From Nitrospirota bacterium (lineage in GTDB: Bacteria > Nitrospirota > Thermodesulfovibrionia > Thermodesulfovibrionales > JdFR-85), in assembly GCA_015492645.1 (NCBI GenBank), contig WGER01000030.1, forward strand, positions 1 to 56,207: a stretch of DNA of 56,207 nucleotides. Reading direction: 5' to 3'. A program made the translations under genes and the position numbers. This document shows, piece after piece, positions 28,002 through 37,690 of the stretch (positions are counted from its first letter, which is position 1; every line of letters begins with the position of its first letter). The notes below the pieces were generated by a model. That model made no database searches, was not told where the DNA came from, and was given only the letters and a program-made list of their open reading frames with translations.

Positions 28002-28152
28002 ATAGAAATAATTGTTTTTGCAGGATGAATTCAGCCCTGAAAAATCTTTGATCTTTCAGGGCATCCCTGCTTCAAAACAGAATTTAGGCAACAGTATTTA
28101 TTAGACGGTCAGTGCTGGCTCTGACACAAATTATGCGATGGATTTTATTACA
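28002..28152 (+). repeat. hairpin repeat family 2, copy 3
   Basis: It starts ATAGAAATAATTGTTTTTGC and carries the hairpin CCCTGAAAAATCtttGATCTTTCAGGG, CAAAACAGAATTTAGGC, GACGGTCAGTGCTGGCTCTG and ACAAATTATGCGATGG with TTTTATTACA. The rest of the 27926-28274 gap is A/T-rich spacer and a short GAGGCTACCGCCTC-type inverted repeat near 28186. No gene or strong terminator. Confidence 0.65.
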
Positions 28153-28274
28153 GAGGTGTAACCCTATTCAGTTATAACACAGGAGGCTACCGCCTCAGCA
28201 TTAAAGATATCGCTAAATTTGATGCCTCATCAGCACTGTCGCCTCTGTATAGATGTTCACCTGTCGATAGAAAA

Positions 28275-30476
<2,202 letters not shown>

Positions 30477-30593
30477 TTAAATTAAAGTTGAATCGCCTGA
30501 TGGCTAAAGACGTTCAGATCATGGGTGACTTCACCAAAATACTTGGCTATATGTTATAATTACAATATATTACAATTTATTCATCCTACTAAT

Positions 30594-30608
30594 TAAGAGT
30601 AACTCTTA
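30594..30608. promoter_or_regulatory. 15-bp palindrome, candidate PerR/Fur-type operator
   Basis: TAAGAGT-A-ACTCTTA is a perfect 7-1-7 inverted repeat, the geometry of Fur/PerR boxes, located between katG and the PerR-like gene. It lies 13-27 nt upstream of a TATCAT hexamer (30621-30626) that could be the regulator's -10, so binding would block it. It is about 130 bp from the katG start. Confidence 0.6.
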
Positions 30609-30636
30609 TTTGTTGAATTTTATCATAAAAAAATAT

Positions 30637-31074
30637 ATGAAGTCAAGCAAAAAAATAAAGAGAGAAGAATTCATCCGGATATGTAAGTTACATGGGCTAA
30701 AGATTACTCCTCAAAGGATGGCTATTTACGAAGAGGTAACAGGATCTTCTGGTCACCCTTCAGCCGAGATAATTTACAGAAAGATAAAAAGGAAGTATCC
30801 CGGGATCTCTTTTGATACAGTCAACAGGACCCTTTTAACATTTTCTGATATCGGTCTACTACAGATTGTTGAAGGGTATGGAGAACCCAAACGGTTTGAC
30901 GCCAATACACAAGATCATCACCACTTTAGATGTCTAAGATGTGGCTCAATCATTGATGTTTATCATAAAAGATATGATGAATTGGAGATACCAGCGGAAA
31001 TTGAAACCCACCATAAGGTCATACGAAAAAGGGTGGTTCTGGAGGGCATCTGTAAACAATGCAGAGAGAGGTGA
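30637..31074 (+). CDS. Fur-family regulator, PerR-like
   Basis: A 145-aa regulator: winged helix (GLKITPQRMAIYEEVTGSSGHPSAEIIYRKIKRKYPGISFDTVNRTLLTFSDIGLLQIVEG) and a metal-binding dimer domain with RFDANTQDHHHFRCLRCGSIIDV and EGICKQC. Two CxxC pairs (CLRC, CKQC) form the structural zinc site. The Asp in RFD and the DHHH cluster match the peroxide-sensing site of PerR rather than Fur. Divergent katG supports this. The start is ATG 30637. A TTG at 30610 would add nine residues. Confidence 0.88.
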   Translation: MKSSKKIKREEFIRICKLHGLKITPQRMAIYEEVTGSSGHPSAEIIYRKIKRKYPGISFDTVNRTLLTFSDIGLLQIVEGYGEPKRFDANTQDHHHFRCLRCGSIIDVYHKRYDELEIPAEIETHHKVIRKRVVLEGICKQCRER

Positions 31075-31090
31075 CGGGAAAACAATCGGT

Positions 31091-31966
31091 TTATCGGTCC
31101 CTCCACCTGTACTGTTTCCATACGGTGCTGTGAAGTCTGAAGGTCCTGATGGAGTTTTTAAGGTCTGCCCCTACAATGTTTATCTTTCTTAGATCTGCCT
31201 CTCCAAGGCCCTTCTGGGCACAATAATTGAGATATCCAACTTTTGAGAAGTCCACCCCCATAACCTCACAGGCTATCCGGTCAGCAGCGAGAGGATCAGT
31301 GCTTGATATGGCAACACCAACATGTATGGGGTCTCCAAAGGTCGGTCCATCCCCTTCCATGCCTTCAAATCCATCTATCACAGCCAGGTCAGGCCATGTA
31401 TGTGCTCCAATTTCGGCTATGTTTTTATTTATCTGTCTAATACCCTGATGTACCTTGACCTTGTCATGGAGATAAACTGCACCCATTGCCACATTTTTTA
31501 TTGAGAGGGTAACGACAACTGTGTCATGGGTTTTTAATTTCGCTGCAGAGATGAGGAAATTTCTCCTGTCAAGTAAAAGGGCCGACACCCTTACTTTAAA
31601 GGGTCTTCCATTTTTGTCCCAGATGGTCAATTCTTCAAAGGGTCCATTATTTAGATCAATCAGGCTTATGTTGTACTCTTCCAATAACTTATAGTAACCA
31701 AAATTTCTATATCCTTCCGTTGTTTTTCCTGCTGCTGCCTCTGCAATGATTACAGTGTCTCTGTGAAAACCCTTGAGAAAATCCAATATGCCTCTGAGGT
31801 GGTCAATATGTGTTGCTGCTAAGGGTATAGAGGTAGAGACGAGATTCGGTTTAATTATCACCCGGCGGTTACCAAGTGAATTTTTTATTTCATCAGAGAT
31901 CAGTTCAAGTGACTTTCTGATATTTTCTCTTCTGTCTTCACCTCTTATAAGGGCTACTCGTACCAT
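31091..31966 (-). CDS. DUF362 protein
   Basis: A 291-aa protein of the DUF362 family: RVIIKPNLVSTSIPLAATHIDHLRGILDFL, VIIAEAAAGKTTEGYRNFGYYKLLEEY, LISAAKLKTHDTVVVTLSIKNVAMGAVY, DLAVIDGFEGMEGDGPTFGDPIHVGVAISSTDPLAADRIACEVMG. The 4Fe-4S ferredoxin domain often fused to this family is absent. Function unknown. Only 16 nt separate its stop from that of the convergent perR. A TATAAT ends 8 nt before the ATG, with no Shine-Dalgarno site. Confidence 0.88.
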   Translation of the reverse strand: MVRVALIRGEDRRENIRKSLELISDEIKNSLGNRRVIIKPNLVSTSIPLAATHIDHLRGILDFLKGFHRDTVIIAEAAAGKTTEGYRNFGYYKLLEEYNISLIDLNNGPFEELTIWDKNGRPFKVRVSALLLDRRNFLISAAKLKTHDTVVVTLSIKNVAMGAVYLHDKVKVHQGIRQINKNIAEIGAHTWPDLAVIDGFEGMEGDGPTFGDPIHVGVAISSTDPLAADRIACEVMGVDFSKVGYLNYCAQKGLGEADLRKINIVGADLKNSIRTFRLHSTVWKQYRWRDR

Positions 31967-31974
31967 GTATTTTT

Positions 31975-31980
31975 ATTATA
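31975..31980 (-). promoter_or_regulatory. -10 element of the DUF362 gene, probably leaderless
   Basis: A perfect TATAAT on the minus strand, 8 nt, then the ATG at 31966. No Shine-Dalgarno site. Confidence 0.45.
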
Positions 31981-32092
31981 CACTCAACCATACAGTAGCC
32001 CGTGCATCCACATGTTAGCCTTTTCAAGTTCGTTTAAAGCAGGACATCCTCTTCACAGTAATTTCAAATTTCTTTCACAATATCTTCAAAAG

Positions 32093-32120
32093 TTGTAATT
32101 ATCATATAACCAGATAATAT
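32093..32120 (+). promoter_or_regulatory. weak promoter candidate for the Spy-like gene
   Basis: TTGTAA (32093-32098), 16 bp, TAATAT (32115-32120). A small hairpin GGCTGC-ctt-GCAGCC follows before the strong Shine-Dalgarno site. Confidence 0.3.
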
Positions 32121-32161
32121 GGCTGCCTTGCAGCCGGAAGATTTTAAAAGGAGGTGCTTCT

Positions 32162-32545
32162 ATGAAGAGGTTGGCGGTATTTCTAACAGTACTGACTGTT
32201 GTTGCCACAGTGGGGCTGGCTTCGGCCCACTGGTGGGGTGGTGCAGGGACCTGGGGTATGGGTCCGGGCTGGATGATGGGATATGGGGCTGGGTTCTGTG
32301 GTGGTCCTGGTGCATGTTTTGGTCCCTATGGTTATGACCAGAAGTTCTTAGAGGAGACCCGTGAATTAAGGAAGCAACTCAATGACAAGAGGTTTGAGTA
32401 TTTTGAGGCACTGAGGGACCCCAACACAACTCCGGAGACGATCGAGAAACTGGAAAAGGAGATCTACGACCTGCAGCAGAAACTCTATGCCAAGGCTCCT
32501 CGCAGGGGATATAGGGGATTTGGAGGGCCCTGCTGGACCTATTGA
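32162..32545 (+). CDS. Small secreted Spy/ZraP-like protein
   Basis: A 127-aa protein: signal peptide (MKRLAVFLTVLTVVATVGLASA), a Gly/Trp/Met-rich low-complexity stretch (HWWGGAGTWGMGPGWMMG), then a helical part (FLEETRELRKQLNDKRFEYFEALRDPNTTPETIEKLEKEIYDLQQKL) and a Gly-rich end. The helical half has the layout of periplasmic Spy/CpxP/ZraP chaperones and metal-stress proteins. Similarity is only by pattern. The strong AAAAGGAGGTG site suggests high expression. His, Met and Cys near the N-terminus could bind metal. Confidence 0.75.
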   Translation: MKRLAVFLTVLTVVATVGLASAHWWGGAGTWGMGPGWMMGYGAGFCGGPGACFGPYGYDQKFLEETRELRKQLNDKRFEYFEALRDPNTTPETIEKLEKEIYDLQQKLYAKAPRRGYRGFGGPCWTY

Positions 32546-32553
32546 GAATCCTG

Positions 32554-32573
32554 AGGGCCCTTCCATGGGCCCT
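32554..32573. terminator. hairpin between the Spy-like gene and yedF
   Basis: AGGGCCC-ttccat-GGGCCCT, a 7-bp GC stem. It lies 8 nt after the Spy-like stop and touches the yedF stop codon. The T-tract is weak, so it may act poorly as an intrinsic terminator in either direction. Confidence 0.45.
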
Positions 32574-33166
32574 TATCCTATCCATACTGTCCTGAGGGCT
32601 TTCATCCCCTCCACGATATGATTGGTGGTTCCCCTGTAGCCCACTTTTAGTTCTGATTCGAGATTGTAGTGCTTCAGACAGGTACCACAGGAAAAGATCT
32701 CTACACCCATGGATTCGATATCCTTCAGGATAGGTATCATCTCCTCATCCACGGTTGTCAACCTCACCCCTGCATTGAGAAAGAAGATGCTTCTTGGTAA
32801 TTCCCGTGTTACCTTCATTGTCTCAAAGAATGCCTTCATCAGTGTACGACCGAGCCCTTCTTCTTTACCCATTGTGTCGGTGGCCACTATGAGGAAGTAG
32901 TCCTTCTGAGAGGGAGACTCTCTATGTTCCTCTTCTGCATCCAGAGGAGCACAGGTATAACCCTTCACAATCCTTACACGCCAGTGGTTATCCTCCATTC
33001 TGCTCTCTGCATGAAGACCATTTTTCCTGGCAAATCTTGAGAGATTCTTGACAGATGCCTCATTATCTACAAGGAGTTCTACAACACCTTCTGTTATCTT
33101 TGAGAGCGCCTCTTCTGCCATAATAACAGGCTTTGGACAGGGTTTCCCCCGCGCATCTATTAACAT
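32573..33166 (-). CDS. yedF: YedF-family selenium metabolism protein
   Basis: A 197-aa protein with a TusA/SirA-like N-terminal domain (IDARGKPCPKPVIMAEEALSKI, conserved CPKP) and a C-terminal DsrE-like domain (YFLIVATDTMGKEEGLGRTLMKAFFETM, IFFLNAGVRLTTVDEEMIPILKDIESMGVEIFSCGTCLKHY). This two-domain layout is the YedF selenium-metabolism family. It often accompanies selD/selU, which are not in this window. No in-frame TGA readthrough was seen in neighbouring genes. Shine-Dalgarno GGAGG, promoter at 33192. Confidence 0.9.
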   Translation of the reverse strand: MLIDARGKPCPKPVIMAEEALSKITEGVVELLVDNEASVKNLSRFARKNGLHAESRMEDNHWRVRIVKGYTCAPLDAEEEHRESPSQKDYFLIVATDTMGKEEGLGRTLMKAFFETMKVTRELPRSIFFLNAGVRLTTVDEEMIPILKDIESMGVEIFSCGTCLKHYNLESELKVGYRGTTNHIVEGMKALRTVWIG

Positions 33167-33191
33167 TTTTTACCTCCAGGGGTTTTAGAAA

Positions 33192-33221
33192 AGTATAATA
33201 TAGAAAAATACGAAAATTCAA
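33192..33221 (-). promoter_or_regulatory. yedF promoter
   Basis: Minus strand: ATTCAA on the plus strand (TTGAAT, 33216-33221), 18 bp, TATACT (33192-33197). Start near 33185, about 20 nt before the ATG. Confidence 0.5.
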
Positions 33222-33263
33222 ATAGTATTTGCCTATTGAGAATGTTCCATTTATAGATGAACT

Positions 33264-33486
33264 CATATCTGTCCAAATAGGTGCAACAGGCAGGCGGCAT
33301 GCCTCAGAAACAGAATTAATGGACAGGATTTAAGGGAGGCTAACCTTTTTATGAGGCATTGTCTTTTTTTAAAGTAAGTCAAATGCTCTGGCAGGAAGAA
33401 AACCTTATTTTTCAAAGGTGTCCTAAATTCTGTTTCTTGGCATACCGCCTGCGTTCATCTGTCACAGATTATTTTGGACAGCAGAG
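33264..33486 (-). mobile_element. Miniature inverted-repeat element, family 1, copy D (223 bp, inverted orientation)
   Basis: Read on the minus strand it begins CTCTGCTGTCCAAAATAAT and contains GGCGGTATGCCAAGAAACAG and the GGACACCTTTGAAAAATAA core block. It ends with GGACAGATATG. It is flanked by a perfect 9-bp duplication AGATGAACT (33255-33263 and 33487-33495). It is the most diverged intact copy. With the repeat at 33597 it fills the 33167-33653 gap. The 67-codon frame inside is not a gene. Confidence 0.88.
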
Positions 33487-33596
33487 AGATGAACTATGGA
33501 TTGTATGTGAGTGTAGTGGCTATCTCGCCCTCTTAAGAGCGGATTTATATGATGAATCCTGAGTGTATTCTCCCCCCCCTTATCAGGTTTAAGGGC

Positions 33597-33630
33597 AAGA
33601 TCTGTCGCATAAATCCAGTTTTGAGGCTGA
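33597..33630 (-). repeat. fragment of hairpin repeat family 2
   Basis: On the minus strand it reads CCTCAAAACTGGATTTATG and then CGACAGATCTT, matching the central block of copy 1 (CCTCAAGACAGGATTTATG, CGACAGATTTG). Confidence 0.5.
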
Positions 33631-33653
33631 ACTAAATGGAGTGCAGGAGGAAT

Positions 33654-34004
33654 TTACAGGAGGTTACATGCCTCTAATATCTGTTTTTTGTGATGTTCCA
33701 CTATAAAATCAGGGGTGCCCCATGCCTTTGCCATGGATGCGAGTTCCTCTACAGCCTTACATATCCCCTCTTTATGAGGGCGGTTATAGTCACAGTTGAC
33801 CCTGTCAAAAATGAGTTTGACCATGTTTATCGCACTCTTTCTCACCTCTTCATCAGTTGGTGTTTTCCCGAGTTTCTCTTTCGCATGAGCGATACTCTCC
33901 TTCTGGGCATGATAAAAGCACTCAATTATGAGATCACGTAGTTTCTCCGGTGTGAGCCCCTTTAAGGCTTCCTCTGGTATATTCCACAGTTTCGCCTCTG
34001 ACAT
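33654..34004 (-). CDS. Unrecognised 116-aa protein
   Basis: I do not recognise a family. The protein is helical and soluble, with no signal peptide: NIPEEALKGLTPEKLRDLIIECFYHAQKESIAHAKEKLGKTPTDEEV, then VKLIFDRVNCDYNRPHKEGICKAVEELASMAKAWGTPDFIVEHHKKQI. Two Cys (in RVNCDY and EGICKAV) and a C-terminal EACNLL could be metal or redox sites. Shine-Dalgarno GGGAGGT is 4 nt before the ATG, supporting a real gene. It is transcribed away from the pilus locus. Confidence 0.8.
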   Translation of the reverse strand: MSEAKLWNIPEEALKGLTPEKLRDLIIECFYHAQKESIAHAKEKLGKTPTDEEVRKSAINMVKLIFDRVNCDYNRPHKEGICKAVEELASMAKAWGTPDFIVEHHKKQILEACNLL

Positions 34005-34133
34005 GTCTACCTCCCATTTTATATTTTTTATGTTTCAATAATTATAAATTATAGTTTATCTTAATTTCAAGGACCCGTTAGTCCCTGAATTTATCGGCAT
34101 GAATCGAAGAGGTTCGTAATTTGATTGCGACAC

Positions 34134-34163
34134 TTGGTTTTGTAAAGAGGGCTCAGGTATAAT
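34134..34163 (+). promoter_or_regulatory. promoter of the MshN-like gene, leaderless
   Basis: TTGGTT (34134-34139), 18 bp, perfect TATAAT (34158-34163), then 6 nt to the ATG at 34170. The start point falls on the ATG. No Shine-Dalgarno site. Confidence 0.6.
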
Positions 34164-34169
34164 TTTTCT

Positions 34170-35249
34170 ATGAGTAAACTCCTTCAGTTGCTCACGAAGG
34201 CGCGGGGGCCTTCAGGGAAGAGGAGGGTCTCGCCCCTTATTGAATTCACACATAAGAGAAAGAAGAGGAGGTTAACCCCTCTTTTTTTTATCGCTATACT
34301 TTCTGCAATTGCGATTGCAGGAGGCCTGACTGTGGTAATCTTGCTTCCAGAGCCTGAACAGGGGCCGGTTGAGGTCAAAGTGGCCAAATTGCATACTGAG
34401 GACAAGCAAAAGGAGGCCCCGCCTCTCACCCATCACAGAAACATCCCGGTCAGGGAGGAGAAACAGGTCAGCCTCATGACGGTAAAGCCACAAGAGAAAA
34501 AAGATCTCCCCAGTACAAAACCAAGGTCCCCGGACCTCAAAAGGGAGGAACCCTCTGAAACCAGACCCCTTGATAGGTTAGAGAGTGATACCTCCACTCA
34601 GACCATACCGGTTGGCTCTTCCGGTAAGGGATCTCAAGGCACCCCTCCTCCAAAAAGAAATCCCGATATCAAGAACAGACAATCACTCCGCAGGTATCTC
34701 TACAGGATCGATGAATATGAAAGGTCAGGCGATATTGAAGAGGCGATTAAGACTCTCAAGGAGGCCCTCGATCTCAAACCCATGGATCCGAAACTCCTGA
34801 ACAAATTGGCCTCCCTGTATATCAGGATTGATCAATGTGGTAAAGCGGAGCAGTATCTTGAAAGGGCGCTTGAGGCTAATCCCAACTATGTGAACGCCCT
34901 GATAAACCTTTCTATCTGTGAACAAAAAAGTGGTGACACAGACACGGCAGAGACAACACTACAAAGGGCCTTCCATCTCGCCCCACAGAATGCCTATCTT
35001 AACTACAATATGGGTGTATTTTATGAGAAAAAAGGTGACACAGAAAAGGCATACAGGTTCTATCTGAGGGCAGCCCAGTTGGGTGAAGACAGCATTGAGG
35101 CCTTTGCAAAAGTGGCTATGGCCAGGATAGAACTGAAAAGGGGGAATCCCATGAAGGTATATGAATTGTGTAGAGAGGTGGTCAACTCAGGGACTTCACC
35201 TGAGAGGGCCAGAAAGGAGGCAGAGAGGCTATTAGGGTTGATAAAGTAG
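34170..35249 (+). CDS. MshN-like TPR protein
   Basis: A 359-aa protein: a short basic cytoplasmic start, one transmembrane helix (about 37-60, TPLFFIAILSAIAIAGGLTVVIL), a Pro/Lys/Glu-rich linker, then TPR repeats from about 170 (RRYLYRIDEYERSGDIEEAIKTLKEALDLKPMDPKLLNKLASLYI..., YVNALINLSICEQKSGDTDTAETTLQRA). This is the architecture of MshN in MSHA loci. It is on the opposite strand, convergent with the mshM-like gene. The two stop codons abut with no gap (35247-35249, 35250-35252). Confidence 0.75.
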   Translation: MSKLLQLLTKARGPSGKRRVSPLIEFTHKRKKRRLTPLFFIAILSAIAIAGGLTVVILLPEPEQGPVEVKVAKLHTEDKQKEAPPLTHHRNIPVREEKQVSLMTVKPQEKKDLPSTKPRSPDLKREEPSETRPLDRLESDTSTQTIPVGSSGKGSQGTPPPKRNPDIKNRQSLRRYLYRIDEYERSGDIEEAIKTLKEALDLKPMDPKLLNKLASLYIRIDQCGKAEQYLERALEANPNYVNALINLSICEQKSGDTDTAETTLQRAFHLAPQNAYLNYNMGVFYEKKGDTEKAYRFYLRAAQLGEDSIEAFAKVAMARIELKRGNPMKVYELCREVVNSGTSPERARKEAERLLGLIK

Positions 35250-36470
35250 TTACTCTGTAAACACCCTTACGGTCTTCTCTGATATCCAGGCATTCTGATC
35301 GTCGAAGACCTCGACTCTGTACCACCTTATACCCTCATTGTCGGTTGCCACTGCTGTGGTCTTAAGTCTTGTCCCCCTTCTTACCGTACCAATCTTTTCT
35401 GAATCAATACCGGGTGCGACCCTGAGATTGGCCTCCCAGGCAGTCACAACCAGATACTCCGATGGTCCCTTAGGTGACTGTTCTTCCTCACCTGTGGCGA
35501 GATCCTGAGGTTGTGGTGACTCAACATTATTGGCTACTCCTTTATTAAGGGAATCCTCTATGGAGTTGAATAGACCTATCTCAGAGAGTCCGAATAACAG
35601 GAGGACCGCCAGCATAACAACCACAGAGACCACGATCGGGACCGGACTGATCTTCCTGTCCATCTCTTCTGGATTTAGTGTCTTCACCGCCTCCTTTATA
35701 TGGGCCTTCTGTACCACCTTGGCATCATCCATATAGGCACACATCAGGGCCCTGAGTCCGAGTATATTTATCAATCTTGGATTCCCCTCTGTATGTCTGT
35801 ATATCTCCCTTACAGCGGCATCAGAAAACCTGAGAAAGGTCTTACCTGCCTTAAGCAGCCTGAAGTTTATATACTCGCCGGTCTCCTGTCTGCTCAGGTG
35901 TTTTAGACGTACCTTGGTGGATATCCTCTGGTTCAGTTGTCTCAACAGCGGAGACCTCAACTTCTGTTCCAGTTCAGGCTGACCAACCAGGACAATCTGG
36001 AGGAGTTTTTCTTTATCGGTCTCGAGGTTGCTGAGGAGTCTCAGTTCTTCCAGTGTCTCGGTGGGAAGATTCTGGGCCTCATCCACCACGATAATCACCT
36101 TTCTGCCCTCCTGGACATTGCCTATCAGGACATCCCTGAATCCCCTCAAGAGTTCATTTTTATTGCCAGCAGCAATATCAAGCCCCAGTTCATCCAGCAC
36201 AGCAGACAGGAACTCCTCCGGTGACAGCCGAGGAGTCAGCACAAGCGCCACCTTTGCCTTTTCGGCCCATTCCCTTATAAAGACATTCAGCAGGGTGGTC
36301 TTACCCGTGCCCGGCTCACCCACTATCACACAGAAGCCTTCTGCCTGCTCCATGGAATACTCGAGTGCCTTCAGGGCGAGGTTATGTGACTCAGAGGGAA
36401 AGAAGTACTTTGGATCGGGTGTAAGCCTGAAGGGGTCTTCCTTGAGTCCATAGTAGTCAAGGAAGTTCAT
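35250..36470 (-). CDS. mshM: MshM/ExeA-like AAA ATPase with SH3 domain
   Basis: A 406-aa protein starting FLDYYGLKEDPFRLTPDPKYFFPSESH. Walker A is GEPGTGKTT (51-59), Walker B VIIVVDEAQNL, followed by HLSRQETGEYINFRL and IYRHTEGNPRLINILG. One transmembrane helix is near 275-297. A C-terminal bacterial SH3 domain (TAWEANLRVAPGIDSEKIGTVRRGTRL, WYRVEV) may bind peptidoglycan. ExeA/MshM proteins open the cell wall for secretin assembly. Shine-Dalgarno GGGAGGG. Last gene of the pilus operon. Confidence 0.9.
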   Translation of the reverse strand: MNFLDYYGLKEDPFRLTPDPKYFFPSESHNLALKALEYSMEQAEGFCVIVGEPGTGKTTLLNVFIREWAEKAKVALVLTPRLSPEEFLSAVLDELGLDIAAGNKNELLRGFRDVLIGNVQEGRKVIIVVDEAQNLPTETLEELRLLSNLETDKEKLLQIVLVGQPELEQKLRSPLLRQLNQRISTKVRLKHLSRQETGEYINFRLLKAGKTFLRFSDAAVREIYRHTEGNPRLINILGLRALMCAYMDDAKVVQKAHIKEAVKTLNPEEMDRKISPVPIVVSVVVMLAVLLLFGLSEIGLFNSIEDSLNKGVANNVESPQPQDLATGEEEQSPKGPSEYLVVTAWEANLRVAPGIDSEKIGTVRRGTRLKTTAVATDNEGIRWYRVEVFDDQNAWISEKTVRVFTE

Positions 36471-36471
36471 G

Positions 36472-37689
36472 TTACCCTCCCATCCCTATCTTTGAGACAA
36501 GGTCATAGACAGGTATAAGAAGACCGAGTATCACGAGTATAAAGAACAATCCCAATATAACTATCACAATCGGTTCAAGGAGTTTGCCGATCTTCTGACT
36601 GATATCCTCCAGTCTGTTAATGAAGTACTCTGAAAGAAAGGAAAACTGTTCATCAAGGGCCCCTGTCTGCTCACCCACATGGACCATCCTGACCAACATC
36701 AATGGAAAGACATCATGTCTCCGGAGGGCCTCTGAGATGGTATCACCTGCCATCACATCATCCCTTACTGCCAGTACCGCCTCCTTTGCATATTCATTCC
36801 CAAGCACCTCCGAGACTATCTCAAAGACCCTGTCTATACCTATACCTGCCACTAAGAGTATCCTCATCTGTTCAGAAAATATGGCAAGTATCTTATTATG
36901 TACTATCAGTTTAATCAGGGGCAGTTTCAGTTTTGCCCTGTCAAACCTGAGTCTCAACCTCCGGTTCCTCTTCAGGAGTTTGTACAGGACAAACAGACCC
37001 ACCGGCACAGAGAGGATCCACAACCAGTTGTTCTTCGTAAACTCGCTCACACCCATTATCACCCTTGTGAGAAGTGGCAGTGCAAGGTTCAACTCCCTGA
37101 AGAGGTTCGCAAGTTTGGGTAATACATACACGAGCCAGAATATCATTGCAGACAGGGTGGCCACGATGGTAAAGATTGGATATATGAGTGACCTCTTTAC
37201 TGCTGATGCAAGGGACTCAATCCTCTGTAGATGCTCAGAGATGTCCTTCAGACTCTGGTCAAGACGGCCCGTCTCCTCACCGACCCTAACAAGCCTGATA
37301 AAGATGTCAGGGAACACGTCTCGGTGGGCCTCTACCGCCTCTGACAGGGTTGCCCCCATCTGGACCATCTTGGAGATGGCAACTATCTTCTCCCTGAAGT
37401 ATTTATTCTCTGTGGTCGAGGCTATATCCTGAAGGGCAGTCAGAAGGGGAATGCCTGCCCTCAGCATCACCGATAGGTTATTGGAGAACTCAATGATATC
37501 CTTTCTCTTTACCCTGCCCCTCAGGAGGGCTTTCGTCCGGGCCATCCATGGACTGAGTCTCCTGATCTGAATCGGATAAAGACCAGCCCCCCTTATGGAC
37601 GACTCTATTGCCGAGACCTCCGTGCCTTCCACCACACCCTTCACCACCCTGCCCATCTCATCAACCGCCCTGTACCTGAAATAAGGCAT
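36472..37689 (-). CDS. mshG: MshG/GspF-type inner-membrane platform protein
   Basis: A 405-aa polytopic protein with two T2SSF repeats (FSNNLSVMLRAGIPLLTALQDIA; FSEQMRILLVAGIGIDRVFEIVSEVLGNE) and three transmembrane helices (about 170, 220, 375), including PIVIVILGLFFILVILGLLIPVYDLVSKIG. It couples the ATPase to pilin polymerisation. It begins 1 nt after the mshE stop codon. GspF, PilC and MshG are close relatives; operon content decides for MshG. Confidence 0.93.
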   Translation of the reverse strand: MPYFRYRAVDEMGRVVKGVVEGTEVSAIESSIRGAGLYPIQIRRLSPWMARTKALLRGRVKRKDIIEFSNNLSVMLRAGIPLLTALQDIASTTENKYFREKIVAISKMVQMGATLSEAVEAHRDVFPDIFIRLVRVGEETGRLDQSLKDISEHLQRIESLASAVKRSLIYPIFTIVATLSAMIFWLVYVLPKLANLFRELNLALPLLTRVIMGVSEFTKNNWLWILSVPVGLFVLYKLLKRNRRLRLRFDRAKLKLPLIKLIVHNKILAIFSEQMRILLVAGIGIDRVFEIVSEVLGNEYAKEAVLAVRDDVMAGDTISEALRRHDVFPLMLVRMVHVGEQTGALDEQFSFLSEYFINRLEDISQKIGKLLEPIVIVILGLFFILVILGLLIPVYDLVSKIGMGG

Positions 37690-37690
37690 A

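Noticed and set aside
32573-33166. Selenocysteine insertion near yedF
   Set aside because: No in-frame TGA followed by a plausible SECIS hairpin was found in yedF or its neighbours. KatG and RNR use ordinary residues.
33359-33562. 67-codon frame in the 33.3-33.5 kb gap
   Set aside because: It runs through the inverted miniature element and its flank. No ribosome-binding site or homology.
36620-37432. 270-codon plus-strand frame opposite the mshG-like gene
   Set aside because: The sense strand encodes a recognisable GspF-family protein. The antisense frame is Ser/Thr-rich, as expected from reversed codons.
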